Assembly (NCBI RefSeq): GCF_910583865.1
Contig: NZ_CAJTYX010000006.1
Span: 1-64,000, forward strand
DNA length: 64,000 nt
DNA from: an uncultured Muribaculum sp.
GTDB taxonomy: Bacteria; Bacteroidota; Bacteroidia; Bacteroidales; Muribaculaceae
Direction of reading: 5' to 3'
Made by a program: the position numbers and the translations under genes. Under the pieces are notes generated by a model. That model was not told the DNA's origin. It made no database searches and was given only the letters and a program-made list of their open reading frames with translations. Of this stretch, positions 1-7,706 are shown piece after piece. How positions within the stretch are numbered: position 1 is the first letter of the stretch; each line of letters starts with the position of its first letter.

Positions 1-473
1 CCGGTTTTTATTGGTCAACAGCCGTTAAGGTTATTTAAGATGCGTCTGCCGTGCCGTTTCTCACGAAATGGCCTTCATTGTTGCCTTATTAAAGGCTTCC
101 AAACCTAACATAAAACACATTTACTTTTATGCACTATTTACATTCGTCGCATTAATTGATTCTAACAATCTATACTAACCCTAAAATAATTATTAATACC
201 AATTTTTCTACACGAATCAAAGATTATTCGTTCTGATAGTACAAAGTAAATCATAATTTCGCGAATATCCATAAAAGCTATATCAGTGTACAGTTTAAAA
301 CGGTATTAATATAGATAATATTATTTGTATATCAAGTATTTGTACATTTTAAATATAGATTATCAATCGAGATATACAGAGCGTTTGACAAGGCGGAGAG
401 CAATCACGCGCACCCGTATGGACACATGGGAAAGCTCCTTCAATAAGAGAATTTCACTTGCGCCATACCAGAA
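1..473. other. AT-rich stretch without a recognisable gene
   Basis: No supported coding region, RNA gene or mobile element was found in the first ~470 bases. The sequence is AT-rich and has stop codons in all frames. It probably holds upstream regulatory sequence of the transporter gene or the flank of a gene outside the window. A short minus-strand reading frame over the transporter start (481-708) has no recognisable content and was not kept. Confidence 0.5.
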
Positions 474-503
474 TTGCCATCTATTGAAAATTCATTAAAT
501 TTG
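474..503 (+). promoter_or_regulatory. Bacteroidetes-type promoter of the transporter gene
   Basis: TTG at 474-476, a 19-base spacer, then TAAATTTG at 496-503. This matches the Bacteroidetes housekeeping sigma consensus (TTG/TTTG, 19-21 bases, TAnnTTTG). The start codon at 538 lies about 28 bases downstream of the expected transcription start. Confidence 0.65.
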
Positions 504-537
504 CAGCCGCGTTACATAAGACAAAATAATCCGAGAA

Positions 538-1461
538 ATGAAATATACAGATTTCCGACAGAAAATAAAGCCATGGATGCTCCCTATAGCCATGCTGACC
601 GGGGTGCTGTTTCATGACAGCATACATTATCTGTCGTTTCTTTCCCCTTACCTGATATTCACGATGCTTCTGATCACATTTTGCAGAATCAGACCGGAGG
701 AATTCCACATAGGACGTTTCGTGTGGATTCTGCTTGCCATACAGATTCTCGGATCAATGGCTGTATATCTTGCGATAGCGCCGTTTAACACCGACATCGC
801 CCAAGGGGCGTTCATCTGTGTTTTCTGTCCTACTGCTACGGCGGCTCCAGTCATTACAGCAATGTTGGGCGGCTCAATAACGCTGCTCGCCACCTACTCC
901 CTCATCAGCAACATCTCGGTAGCGCTGCTTGCACCGATGCTGTTCACTATCATCGGCGCACATTCCGACCTATCGTTTTTCGACGCGGCAATCCTTATCA
1001 GCCGCAGAGTATTTCCGTTGATCATGACCCCGCTGGCAGTAGCGCTGCTGATGAAAGCATGGACACCAAAAGTACATTCCTACATAGCGTCACGGCAGTC
1101 CCTCTCGTTCTACCTATGGGCAGCCGCACTGATAATAGTGGTAGGCAATGCCGTGAGCTTCGTAATCCACGAGCCATCCGGCCGCATCCCGGAGATGCTT
1201 GCCATAGCGGCGGCATCACTTGCGATGTGCGTAATGCAGTTCGGAATCGGACGCCTGGTGGGAAAGAAATATGGAGACAAGATATCGGGCGCACAGGGAC
1301 TGGGACAGAAAAACACGGTATTGGCCATATGGATGGCGCTTACCTACCTCAATCCCATCGCATCGATAGGACCTGCCGCATATGTCGCCTGGCAGAACAC
1401 CATCAATTCCCTGCAACTGTATTTCAAAGGACGCCCAAACGCAGGCGCCATACAAAAATAG
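538..1461 (+). CDS. bile acid:sodium symporter (BASS/SBF-like) family transporter
   Basis: Predicted inner-membrane secondary transporter of 307 residues, almost entirely hydrophobic, with eight to nine membrane spans. The motif CPTATAAP near residues 97-104 and the GLGQKNTVLA motif near residue 255 fall where the two crossover helices of the BASS/SBF fold carry their Na+ and substrate residues. The length fits the family. It has its own promoter and is followed 66 bases later by a Crp/Fnr-type regulator in the same direction, which suggests a regulated uptake function. The substrate cannot be read from sequence; bile acids, keto acids and other organic anions are all known in this superfamily. 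Confidence 0.8.
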   Translation: MKYTDFRQKIKPWMLPIAMLTGVLFHDSIHYLSFLSPYLIFTMLLITFCRIRPEEFHIGRFVWILLAIQILGSMAVYLAIAPFNTDIAQGAFICVFCPTATAAPVITAMLGGSITLLATYSLISNISVALLAPMLFTIIGAHSDLSFFDAAILISRRVFPLIMTPLAVALLMKAWTPKVHSYIASRQSLSFYLWAAALIIVVGNAVSFVIHEPSGRIPEMLAIAAASLAMCVMQFGIGRLVGKKYGDKISGAQGLGQKNTVLAIWMALTYLNPIASIGPAAYVAWQNTINSLQLYFKGRPNAGAIQK

Positions 1462-1468
1462 AAGTTTG

Positions 1469-1499
1469 ACCTGTGCCGGAACTTTTACGTACCACAGGT
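1469..1499 (+). other. inverted repeat between the transporter and regulator genes
   Basis: ACCTGTG at 1469-1475 is repeated in inverted orientation at 1493-1499 with a 17-base gap. It lies just upstream of the Crp/Fnr-type gene. It could be a weak hairpin or a binding site for a dimeric regulator. No T-run follows, so a terminator is unlikely. Confidence 0.35.
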
Positions 1500-1527
1500 G
1501 TTAATATAACATAAATAAAGGCGCATT

Positions 1528-2214
1528 ATGGACAGCATGTATGAAATACTCATGGGACTGCCGCTATTCAAAGGGGTAAGTCATGATAAGATCTCGGAAA
1601 TCGTGGAGAAAGCGAAATTCCACTTTCTCAAATACACGGAAGGGAGCACGATAATAAACGCCCACGACCCATGCACCCACATCAAGTTCGTGATCAGCGG
1701 CAGCGTCCGCTCGACAATCGCCAACTCCGACGGAAGATTCAAGGTATCACAGACACTATGCGCGCCGAGCGTCATAGCTCCTGAGTTCCTGTTCGGGAAA
1801 GCGCCCTTCTATCCCAACACGGTAACGGCAATAGAGCCTACCGGGCTGCTGCAAATCTCCAAAAACGACTACATGAAAATTCTCAACACCAACGAGATTT
1901 TCATGTACAACTTCTTGAACACTTTATCGATGAACGCCCAGAAGGCCGTCGAGGGCATCCTTGCCATAACATCCGGCTCTCTTGAAGAACGCATCGCATT
2001 CTGGATAATATCGCTCACGCAACGTGGAGGCCGCGACATAGCCCTCACATGCAAGGCACGCGACCTTTATGCATTGTTCGGAGTGCAACGCACATCGTTC
2101 ATCTCCACTCTTGACGGAATGAAACAGCGAGGCATAATTGAATATGACAATCAGGAGATCCGCATCAATTCACGCGACTCACTTCTGGAAATACTCAACA
2201 CCTCCGCAGAGTAA
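1528..2214 (+). CDS. Crp/Fnr family transcriptional regulator
   Basis: Cytosolic regulator of 228 residues. The first ~125 residues have the cyclic-nucleotide-binding beta-barrel pattern (…IKFVISGSVRS…, …APEFLFG…). A dimerisation helix follows, and a winged helix-turn-helix spans about residues 150-215, with a recognition-helix region reading FGVQRTSFISTLDGM. There is no N-terminal cysteine cluster of the Fnr type, so oxygen sensing through a 4Fe-4S cluster is not indicated. It lies 66 bases downstream of the BASS-like transporter and may control it or be co-transcribed with it. The effector is unknown. Confidence 0.85.
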   Translation: MDSMYEILMGLPLFKGVSHDKISEIVEKAKFHFLKYTEGSTIINAHDPCTHIKFVISGSVRSTIANSDGRFKVSQTLCAPSVIAPEFLFGKAPFYPNTVTAIEPTGLLQISKNDYMKILNTNEIFMYNFLNTLSMNAQKAVEGILAITSGSLEERIAFWIISLTQRGGRDIALTCKARDLYALFGVQRTSFISTLDGMKQRGIIEYDNQEIRINSRDSLLEILNTSAE

Positions 2215-2251
2215 GAGGGTGTAAAAAAATGTCCCCATAGAGACAGCCCGG

Positions 2252-3634
2252 TCACGCACCGGCACTCCCTATAAGCTCACATAGCAGCGTAGCCGACGAA
2301 GCTCCGGTCACTTTCACTTTCACAAAGTCGCCGACCTTGGCGTCTCCGCGTGGAAACACACAAGCCTTGTTCTGACTCGAGCGGCCTACCATCTGATCTT
2401 TCGAGCGTTTCGACACGCCCTCCACGAGCACATCGAGCACCTTCCCGATGTCGCGGCTGTTTGACTCGGCCGACAGCCTGTTCTGCAATGCTATCATCCG
2501 GTTAAGACGTTCGATTTTCACCTCCTCCGGCACATTGTCGGGAAGAGTGCGGGCGGCCACAGTCCCGGGCCGTTCAGAATACTTGAACATGAATGCCGAG
2601 TCAAATCCCACTTCTTCCATCAGAGATAGAGTCCGGCTGAAATCCTCCTCGGTCTCTCCGTGGAAACCCGTGAACAGGTCGGTGGAGATGCCGCAATCGG
2701 GTATCATCCGGCGTATGGCCGCTATCCTGTCGAGATACCACGCACGGGTGTAGCGGCGGTTCATACTCTTAAGCACCGAATCGGAACCGGACTGCACCGG
2801 GAGGTGTATGTGGCGGCACACGTTGGGATGACTTGCTATTGCGGCGATTATATCATCGGTCATGTCCTTCGGATGGCTTGTGGTGAACCGTATGCGCATG
2901 TCGGGAGCAGCCTCGGCCACTACAGACAGAAGCGATGCGAAGTCCGTGTGCGCCCCATCACCGTCGCTCCAATCATATGAGTTCACATTCTGCCCGAGCA
3001 GGGTCACCTCCTTGAAGCCTCGTGCGCGCAGATCGGCCACCTCGGCGAGTATGCTCCGAGGCTCACGGCTACGCTCACGTCCTCTGGTGTAAGGCACGAT
3101 GCAGTAGGTGCAGAAATTGTTGCACCCGCGCATTATGCTCACGAAGCCGCTCACACGGTTGCCCGTAATCTTCATAGGGATGATATCACGGTAAGTCTCG
3201 GTGGTCGACAGCTCCACATTGATAGCCTTCTCACCGGCCTCCACAGAGGCAAACAGTTCGGGAAGCGACAGGTAGGAATCGGGGCCTGCAACGAGGTCGA
3301 CACCGTGGCAGGAAATCAGCTCATCCTTGACGCGCTCGGCCATGCATCCTATCACGCCCACTATCAGCCCTCCGCCACGCTTGCGCCTGATGGCGGCGAG
3401 GGCCTGGAGGCGGCCCACGATTTTCTGCTCGGCGTTGTCGCGTATCGAACAGGTGTTAAGCAACACGGCGTCGGCGTCATCCACATTATCGACCACGGAA
3501 TATCCGGCCATACCCATGACCGAGGCCACCACCTCGGAGTCGGCCACATTCATCTGGCAGCCATAGGTCTCTATATATAGGTTGCGACGGTTTTCAGATT
3601 CCGCCACCATCTTACCATATGTATTATTGCTCAT
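2252..3634 (-). CDS. miaB: tRNA-2-methylthio-N6-dimethylallyladenosine synthase MiaB
   Basis: Radical SAM methylthiotransferase that converts i6A37 to ms2i6A37 in tRNAs reading UNN codons. The N-terminal UPF0004 domain carries its three cluster cysteines in YGCQMN, NTCSIRDNAEQKI and GCMAERVK. The central radical SAM motif is CNNFCTYC (CxxxCxxC), followed by VPYTRGRERSR, and the C-terminal TRAM domain ends the protein. The ATG at 3634 (MSNNTYG…) is preferred over an in-frame TTG nine bases upstream, giving 460 residues, normal for MiaB. The gene is divergent from the CoA-transferase gene. Confidence 0.95.
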   Translation of the reverse strand: MSNNTYGKMVAESENRRNLYIETYGCQMNVADSEVVASVMGMAGYSVVDNVDDADAVLLNTCSIRDNAEQKIVGRLQALAAIRRKRGGGLIVGVIGCMAERVKDELISCHGVDLVAGPDSYLSLPELFASVEAGEKAINVELSTTETYRDIIPMKITGNRVSGFVSIMRGCNNFCTYCIVPYTRGRERSREPRSILAEVADLRARGFKEVTLLGQNVNSYDWSDGDGAHTDFASLLSVVAEAAPDMRIRFTTSHPKDMTDDIIAAIASHPNVCRHIHLPVQSGSDSVLKSMNRRYTRAWYLDRIAAIRRMIPDCGISTDLFTGFHGETEEDFSRTLSLMEEVGFDSAFMFKYSERPGTVAARTLPDNVPEEVKIERLNRMIALQNRLSAESNSRDIGKVLDVLVEGVSKRSKDQMVGRSSQNKACVFPRGDAKVGDFVKVKVTGASSATLLCELIGSAGA

Positions 3635-3659
3635 TACTGACAACTTTGTGCAACGAAAA

Positions 3660-3691
3660 TTTGCTTGATGGAGGGTTATTTCCTAATTTTG
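3660..3691 (+). promoter_or_regulatory. promoter of the CoA-transferase gene
   Basis: TTTG at 3660-3663, a 20-base spacer and TAATTTTG at 3684-3691 match the Bacteroidetes consensus exactly. The transcription start should fall near 3698, about 60 bases before the ATG at 3760. Confidence 0.75.
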
Positions 3692-3693
3692 TG

Positions 3694-3701
3694 CAAAATT
3701 A
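3694..3701 (-). promoter_or_regulatory. candidate minus-strand -7 element for miaB
   Basis: CAAAATTA on the plus strand reads TAATTTTG on the minus strand, a perfect -7 element facing miaB. It forms an 18-base palindrome (3684-3701) with the -7 box of the divergent gene. No good -33 box is visible at 19-21 bases, so activity is less certain than for the plus-strand promoter. Confidence 0.45.
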
Positions 3702-3759
3702 CAAAAACCCTACCATTTCCCGAAAGTGGTGTTACAATTATTATCATAAAAAACAAGCT

Positions 3760-5250
3760 ATGGCATTCCCCGTCCTCAATCCACAGGAAGTTGCCGAACT
3801 GATCAAAGACCAGGACACCTTAGGTCTGTCAGGTTTCACGGCATCCGGCACACCGAAACTTGTCACCGAGGCAGTGGCAGCAAAAGCCGAAAGCGAGCAT
3901 GCAGCCGGCCGTCCATTCAAAGTAAACGTCTATACCGGCGCATCCACCCAGGAACACGCCGACGGCGCCCTGGCCCGTGCAAACGCGCTGAACCGCCGCT
4001 CGCCATACCAGAACACACCCGATCTGCGCAAACGCATCAACTCACACGACGCACACTATTTCGACATGCACATATCCGAGCTGGCCCAGACGCTGCGCTA
4101 CGGTGAACTTGGAGGAATAGATTATGCCATAATCGATGCCGCAAGTGTCGATGAGAAAGGCAACATAGTGCTCGGCACCGGTGTGGGCAACATCCCTACC
4201 CTCGCCCGCATGGCAAAGAAAATCGTGGTAGAGCTTAACGAGACCATCTCTCCCGAAATTGAAGGATTCCACGACATATACGTACCTCTCGATCCGCCTT
4301 ATCGCCGCGAGATACCAATATACAAGCCCAGCGACCGCATAGGTGACACACTGCTGCGTGTCGACCCGTCAAAAATCATCGGTGTGGTGAAGAGCGACGT
4401 GACCGACGGCGTGAAGAAATTCGCCGAACTTGACGACATCAGCAAGCGCATCGGGGCCAACGTGGCCGGATTCCTCATCAGTGAATACCGCAAAGGCGGG
4501 ATACCCAAGGAATTCCTTCCCCTACAGAGCGGTGTAGGAAACGTGGCCAACGCCGTACTCTTCGGTCTGGCCGACGCCACCGAGATTCCGCCGTTCGAGA
4601 TGTACACTGAAGTCATCCAGGATGCCGTGATCCATCTCATGGAGCGTGAACGCTGCAAGTTCGCCTCGACATGCGCCATGACCATCACAGATGATGTAAT
4701 CCGTCACGTCTACGACAACATCGAGTTCTTCCGCAGCAAGATACTTCTCCGTCCCAGCGAGATTTCAAACAATCCCGAGGTAATCCGCCGACTCGGAGTC
4801 ATCGCCATGAACACCGCTCTTGAGGCCGATATCTTCGGTAACGTCAACTCCACCCACGTGCTCGGCACAAGGATGATGAACGGCATCGGCGGTTCCGGCG
4901 ATTTCGCCCGCAACGCCTACATATCCATATTCTCCTGCCCGTCCGTGGCAAAAGGCGGCTTGATTTCTGCAATCGTGCCCATGGTGGCGCACGTCGACCA
5001 CAGCGAACACTCCGTCGACGTAATCATCACCGAGCAGGGTGTGGCCGATCTGCGCGGCAAGGATCCCGTGCAGCGCGCCGAGGCAATCATCGAAAATTGC
5101 GCCCATCCCGACTACCGTCCTATGCTTCGCGAGTATCTGCGCCTCGGTGCGGGACAGACTCCCCACACACTGCGCGCCGCATTCGCCATGCACGAGACAT
5201 TCAACTCGCAAGGCGACATGCACCTCACCGACTTCGGGAAATATCTCTGA
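3760..5250 (+). CDS. acetyl-CoA hydrolase/transferase family protein (succinate CoA-transferase type)
   Basis: Cytosolic CoA-transferase of 496 residues. It matches the acetyl-CoA hydrolase/transferase family, including the C-terminal region with GIGGSGDFARNAY and IITEQGVADLRGKDP. In Bacteroidales such enzymes swap CoA between succinyl-CoA or propionyl-CoA and acetate or succinate, saving energy during acetate and propionate formation. The ATG at 3760 (MAFPVLNPQEV) fits the family start; an upstream in-frame ATG at 3619 would add 47 residues of low-quality sequence covering the promoter. A strong promoter precedes the gene and a hairpin follows it. Exact donor and acceptor specificity is inferred. 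Confidence 0.88.
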   Translation: MAFPVLNPQEVAELIKDQDTLGLSGFTASGTPKLVTEAVAAKAESEHAAGRPFKVNVYTGASTQEHADGALARANALNRRSPYQNTPDLRKRINSHDAHYFDMHISELAQTLRYGELGGIDYAIIDAASVDEKGNIVLGTGVGNIPTLARMAKKIVVELNETISPEIEGFHDIYVPLDPPYRREIPIYKPSDRIGDTLLRVDPSKIIGVVKSDVTDGVKKFAELDDISKRIGANVAGFLISEYRKGGIPKEFLPLQSGVGNVANAVLFGLADATEIPPFEMYTEVIQDAVIHLMERERCKFASTCAMTITDDVIRHVYDNIEFFRSKILLRPSEISNNPEVIRRLGVIAMNTALEADIFGNVNSTHVLGTRMMNGIGGSGDFARNAYISIFSCPSVAKGGLISAIVPMVAHVDHSEHSVDVIITEQGVADLRGKDPVQRAEAIIENCAHPDYRPMLREYLRLGAGQTPHTLRAAFAMHETFNSQGDMHLTDFGKYL

Positions 5251-5302
5251 GACAGTTCCAGGCATCGGCCATCATGACCGATCAAATCACTACAGATATT
5301 CA

Positions 5303-5333
5303 GTGCGATATGCCATTCCTTGGCATATCGCAC
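5303..5333 (+). terminator. hairpin downstream of the CoA-transferase gene
   Basis: Thirteen-base perfect inverted repeat (GTGCGATATGCCA, loop TTCCT) 52 bases after the stop codon, followed by the short AT-rich stretch ATTTGTT. It is a likely transcription terminator, although the T-tract is weak. Confidence 0.6.
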
Positions 5334-5442
5334 ATTTGTTAAACGAGCCTCTGCCCGTTAACTTTCATTAACATCAAAATCTCCCATTTTCGTTTTTTTG
5401 GCAAAAAACACCGCTTCATGCAAAAATTTTAGAAAAAAGCGC

Positions 5443-5472
5443 TTGCAGTTTCAGGAAACTGTATTACCTTTG
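5443..5472 (+). promoter_or_regulatory. strong promoter of the small lipoprotein gene
   Basis: TTG at 5443-5445, 19-base spacer, TACCTTTG at 5465-5472, a perfect Bacteroidetes promoter. The leader to the ATG at 5523 is about 45 bases and strongly AT-rich, which in this phylum favours efficient translation without a Shine-Dalgarno sequence. Confidence 0.75.
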
Positions 5473-5522
5473 CATCGTTTTTGAAGCTAAAAAAATTGTT
5501 TTATTATTAATTACAAAACGAA

Positions 5523-5720
5523 ATGAAAAAGTTAGTTTTATTACTTGCTGTTGTATTCAGCGTATCACTTTTCTCTTGCGGTGGTAACAAGAACGCCGAG
5601 GCTAACGCTGCTGACTCTGTAGTTGTAGAGGAAGTTGCCGTAGAGGAAGTTGCAGTTGTTGACAGCCTCCCCGCTGACAGCGTAGCTGCTCCCGCTGACT
5701 CTGCTGCTGTTGCCCAGTAA
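5523..5720 (+). CDS. small putative lipoprotein with acidic valine-rich repeats
   Basis: Protein of 65 residues with a clear lipoprotein signal: MKK, a hydrophobic run, and the lipobox LFSC with the acylated Cys at residue 19. The mature part is only ~47 residues, rich in Ala, Val, Glu and Asp, with a tandem motif VEEVAVEEVAV and no aromatic residues, so it is probably unstructured. Codon use (many GCT and GTT) differs from the GC-rich codons of its neighbours and suggests high expression, as does the perfect promoter. I do not recognise a family; function unknown. Confidence 0.75.
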   Translation: MKKLVLLLAVVFSVSLFSCGGNKNAEANAADSVVVEEVAVEEVAVVDSLPADSVAAPADSAAVAQ

Positions 5721-5787
5721 TTTTTGCTTGCCCCAACACGGCAGTGCATTCCGAAAGTCTCGTCTGGAGGAATTCACAGCATGAAAT

Positions 5788-5819
5788 AAGCTGACCACAC
5801 AAGTGATCAGCTTTTTTTA
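5788..5819 (+). terminator. rho-independent terminator of the small lipoprotein gene
   Basis: Stem AAGCTGACCAC / GTGATCAGCTT with one mismatch, followed by a run of seven T. It lies 68 bases after the stop codon. The stem is also close to the end of aroB on the other strand. Confidence 0.8.
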
Positions 5820-5849
5820 TGCCCATACATGAACTCGGAATAACGCAGG

Positions 5850-6908
5850 CTATATCGACATGAGGTCGCGGAAAATGTCCATAGCAGTCATTATCTCGTT
5901 TTCATCCGCCGTACAGTCGAGCGCAACTACCCCCGGAGCCTCCAGCAGCGTGAAGTTTATCCGTGCGTCAAGATTCTTCTTGTCGTGGTGCATCAATTCA
6001 AGTAATCGCGGATAATCGTTACATCCCACGGCAGGCGTCCCGTAATGAAGCCTCACATAATCGGAGATGCGGCGCAGGCAATCGCTCGGAAACCCTTTCT
6101 GCATGTGGCTCAACACAAGCTCGACCACGATGCCCCATGCCACGGCATAGCCGTGTGGCACAGGACAGCCTTTTTCCATAGCGAGGCTCTCGAAGGCATG
6201 ACCCACCGTATGGCCAAGATTGAGCGACTTGCGCAGCCCTTTTTCAAAAGGGTCCTCGCTGACAACGCGGCGCTTCACGCCTACCGACTCCTCAAGCAGC
6301 GACAGCAACCTGTCATAGTCAGCCGACACGGGATCGTACTCCAGCAGACGCGACAACGCTTCGTTCCCTTCCAGCAGACCATGCTTCACCATCTCGGCAT
6401 AGCCGGAGTACAGCTCCATCTGTGGCAGCGATGAAAACACACATGTGGATATGACAACAGCCTCAGCTTCATTGAACACACCTACCTCATTCTTCAGGCC
6501 ACCGAAATTTATCCCGGTCTTGCCACCTACGGCAGCATCGACAGCACCGAGCAGAGTGGTTGGCACATTCATGAAACGCATGCCGCGCTTGAAAGTCGAG
6601 GCGGCAAAGCCACCTATGTCTGTGACCATACCACCACCCACGTTGAGCATCAGCGAATGACGGTTGGCGCCCATACCCTGCAGCTCGCTCCATATATGTG
6701 TGAGCGAATCGATATTCTTATTCATGTCTCCGGCGGGGATTACAATGAGCTTTACCGCCCCAAGTTCGGGGCGACACTCCACCAGACGATTCCATACCAG
6801 GCGTGCGGTATTGCTGTCGGCAAGAGCATATGTCCCGTAGGCTTGGGCCTCATCTATGCGGCGCACCAGCTCTCCGGCCACGTCATTGGTAAATACAAGT
6901 GTCTGCAT
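5850..6908 (-). CDS. aroB: 3-dehydroquinate synthase
   Basis: Second enzyme of the shikimate pathway: converts DAHP to 3-dehydroquinate, using NAD+ and a divalent metal. At 352 residues it has normal length. Visible signatures are the nucleotide-binding NVGGGMVTDIGGFAASTFKRG region, PTTLLGAVDAAVGGKTGIN, and the metal-binding histidine motif GHTVGHAFE. It is the last gene of a minus-strand cluster with the HAD hydrolase, the AsmA-like protein and the VanY-like lipoprotein. The 44-base gap to the HAD gene is compatible with co-transcription. Confidence 0.95.
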   Translation of the reverse strand: MQTLVFTNDVAGELVRRIDEAQAYGTYALADSNTARLVWNRLVECRPELGAVKLIVIPAGDMNKNIDSLTHIWSELQGMGANRHSLMLNVGGGMVTDIGGFAASTFKRGMRFMNVPTTLLGAVDAAVGGKTGINFGGLKNEVGVFNEAEAVVISTCVFSSLPQMELYSGYAEMVKHGLLEGNEALSRLLEYDPVSADYDRLLSLLEESVGVKRRVVSEDPFEKGLRKSLNLGHTVGHAFESLAMEKGCPVPHGYAVAWGIVVELVLSHMQKGFPSDCLRRISDYVRLHYGTPAVGCNDYPRLLELMHHDKKNLDARINFTLLEAPGVVALDCTADENEIMTAMDIFRDLMSI

Positions 6909-6952
6909 ACAAGCGAATTTTTAGATTGTCAGTTTAGAGTGAATTACAACGG

Positions 6953-7702
6953 CTATATCGACATGCCGAACGTGTCAAGAAGGAGGGGAAGCCTCTCGGC
7001 AAGCACGGGCATAGACGGATATACGATGTCGGCACCGGCATCCATAAGCTCCTTCTCCGGTATAGGGCCGGTTGTGACCCCGATAGTGAACGCCCCGGAA
7101 GCCGCCCCCGAGATGACACCCATCGGCGCATTGTCGACCGCTATGCTGCTTTCGGGACACGCTCCGGCACGCTCCATAGCGCGAAGATACGGCTCAGGAT
7201 GCGGCTTGCCATGCTCAACGTCGCGCGAAGTTATCTGCATCGCCGGCGGGAACGCCCCGGGATAGTCACGCTCAAGCCTGTCGATAAGGGAGCGCTGCCC
7301 GGAGCCGGTAACGAGGACGGTGGCGATACCGCGACGCATGAATTCACCCACCATACTGTCGGCGCCGGGCATAGGCTTCACAGGAGGCATCTCGCTGAAA
7401 TACTGAGTCTTTCGGTGATAAAGCGCCTCACATTCCTCATCGGTGGCCTCCCTGCCGAAAGCCCGTCGGAAAAGTATCCGTATGGTATCGCGCCCCGTGC
7501 GCCCCTCATATAGGAAGAATTCGTCGTGTTCACACTCGACACCCTCCTCCGTCATAAGGCGATACCAGGCATCGGCATGCCCGGGCATCGAGTCGTAAAG
7601 AGTTCCGTCCATATCTATAAGCGCAGCTGTTGGTGCGAAGCTCATCAGATCGTGGCGGCGCAGGTAGCGGCACACAGCATCTTGTTCGGGAGTAATTGCC
7701 AT
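6953..7702 (-). CDS. HAD-superfamily hydrolase (beta-phosphoglucomutase/phosphatase-like)
   Basis: Cytosolic protein of 249 residues. It has the HAD motifs in order: I, LIDMDGTLYDS near residue 30 (nucleophile Asp and acid/base Asp); II, VTGSG; III, the lysine in GKPHPEPYL; and IV, VDNAPMGV. An alpha-helical cap follows motif I, as in the HAD-IA subfamily that includes phosphoglycolate phosphatase and beta-phosphoglucomutase. The substrate is not evident. The ATG at 7702 lies four bases after the stop of the AsmA-like gene, so translation is likely coupled. Confidence 0.85.
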   Translation of the reverse strand: MAITPEQDAVCRYLRRHDLMSFAPTAALIDMDGTLYDSMPGHADAWYRLMTEEGVECEHDEFFLYEGRTGRDTIRILFRRAFGREATDEECEALYHRKTQYFSEMPPVKPMPGADSMVGEFMRRGIATVLVTGSGQRSLIDRLERDYPGAFPPAMQITSRDVEHGKPHPEPYLRAMERAGACPESSIAVDNAPMGVISGAASGAFTIGVTTGPIPEKELMDAGADIVYPSMPVLAERLPLLLDTFGMSI

Positions 7703-7706
7703 CTAT

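Noticed and set aside
481..708. A 75-residue minus-strand frame overlapping the start of the transporter gene
   Set aside because: Overlaps a confident gene and its promoter on the other strand; no family features.
3619..3759. N-terminal extension of the CoA-transferase gene from an upstream ATG
   Set aside because: It would translate the promoter region; the family start at 3760 is clear.
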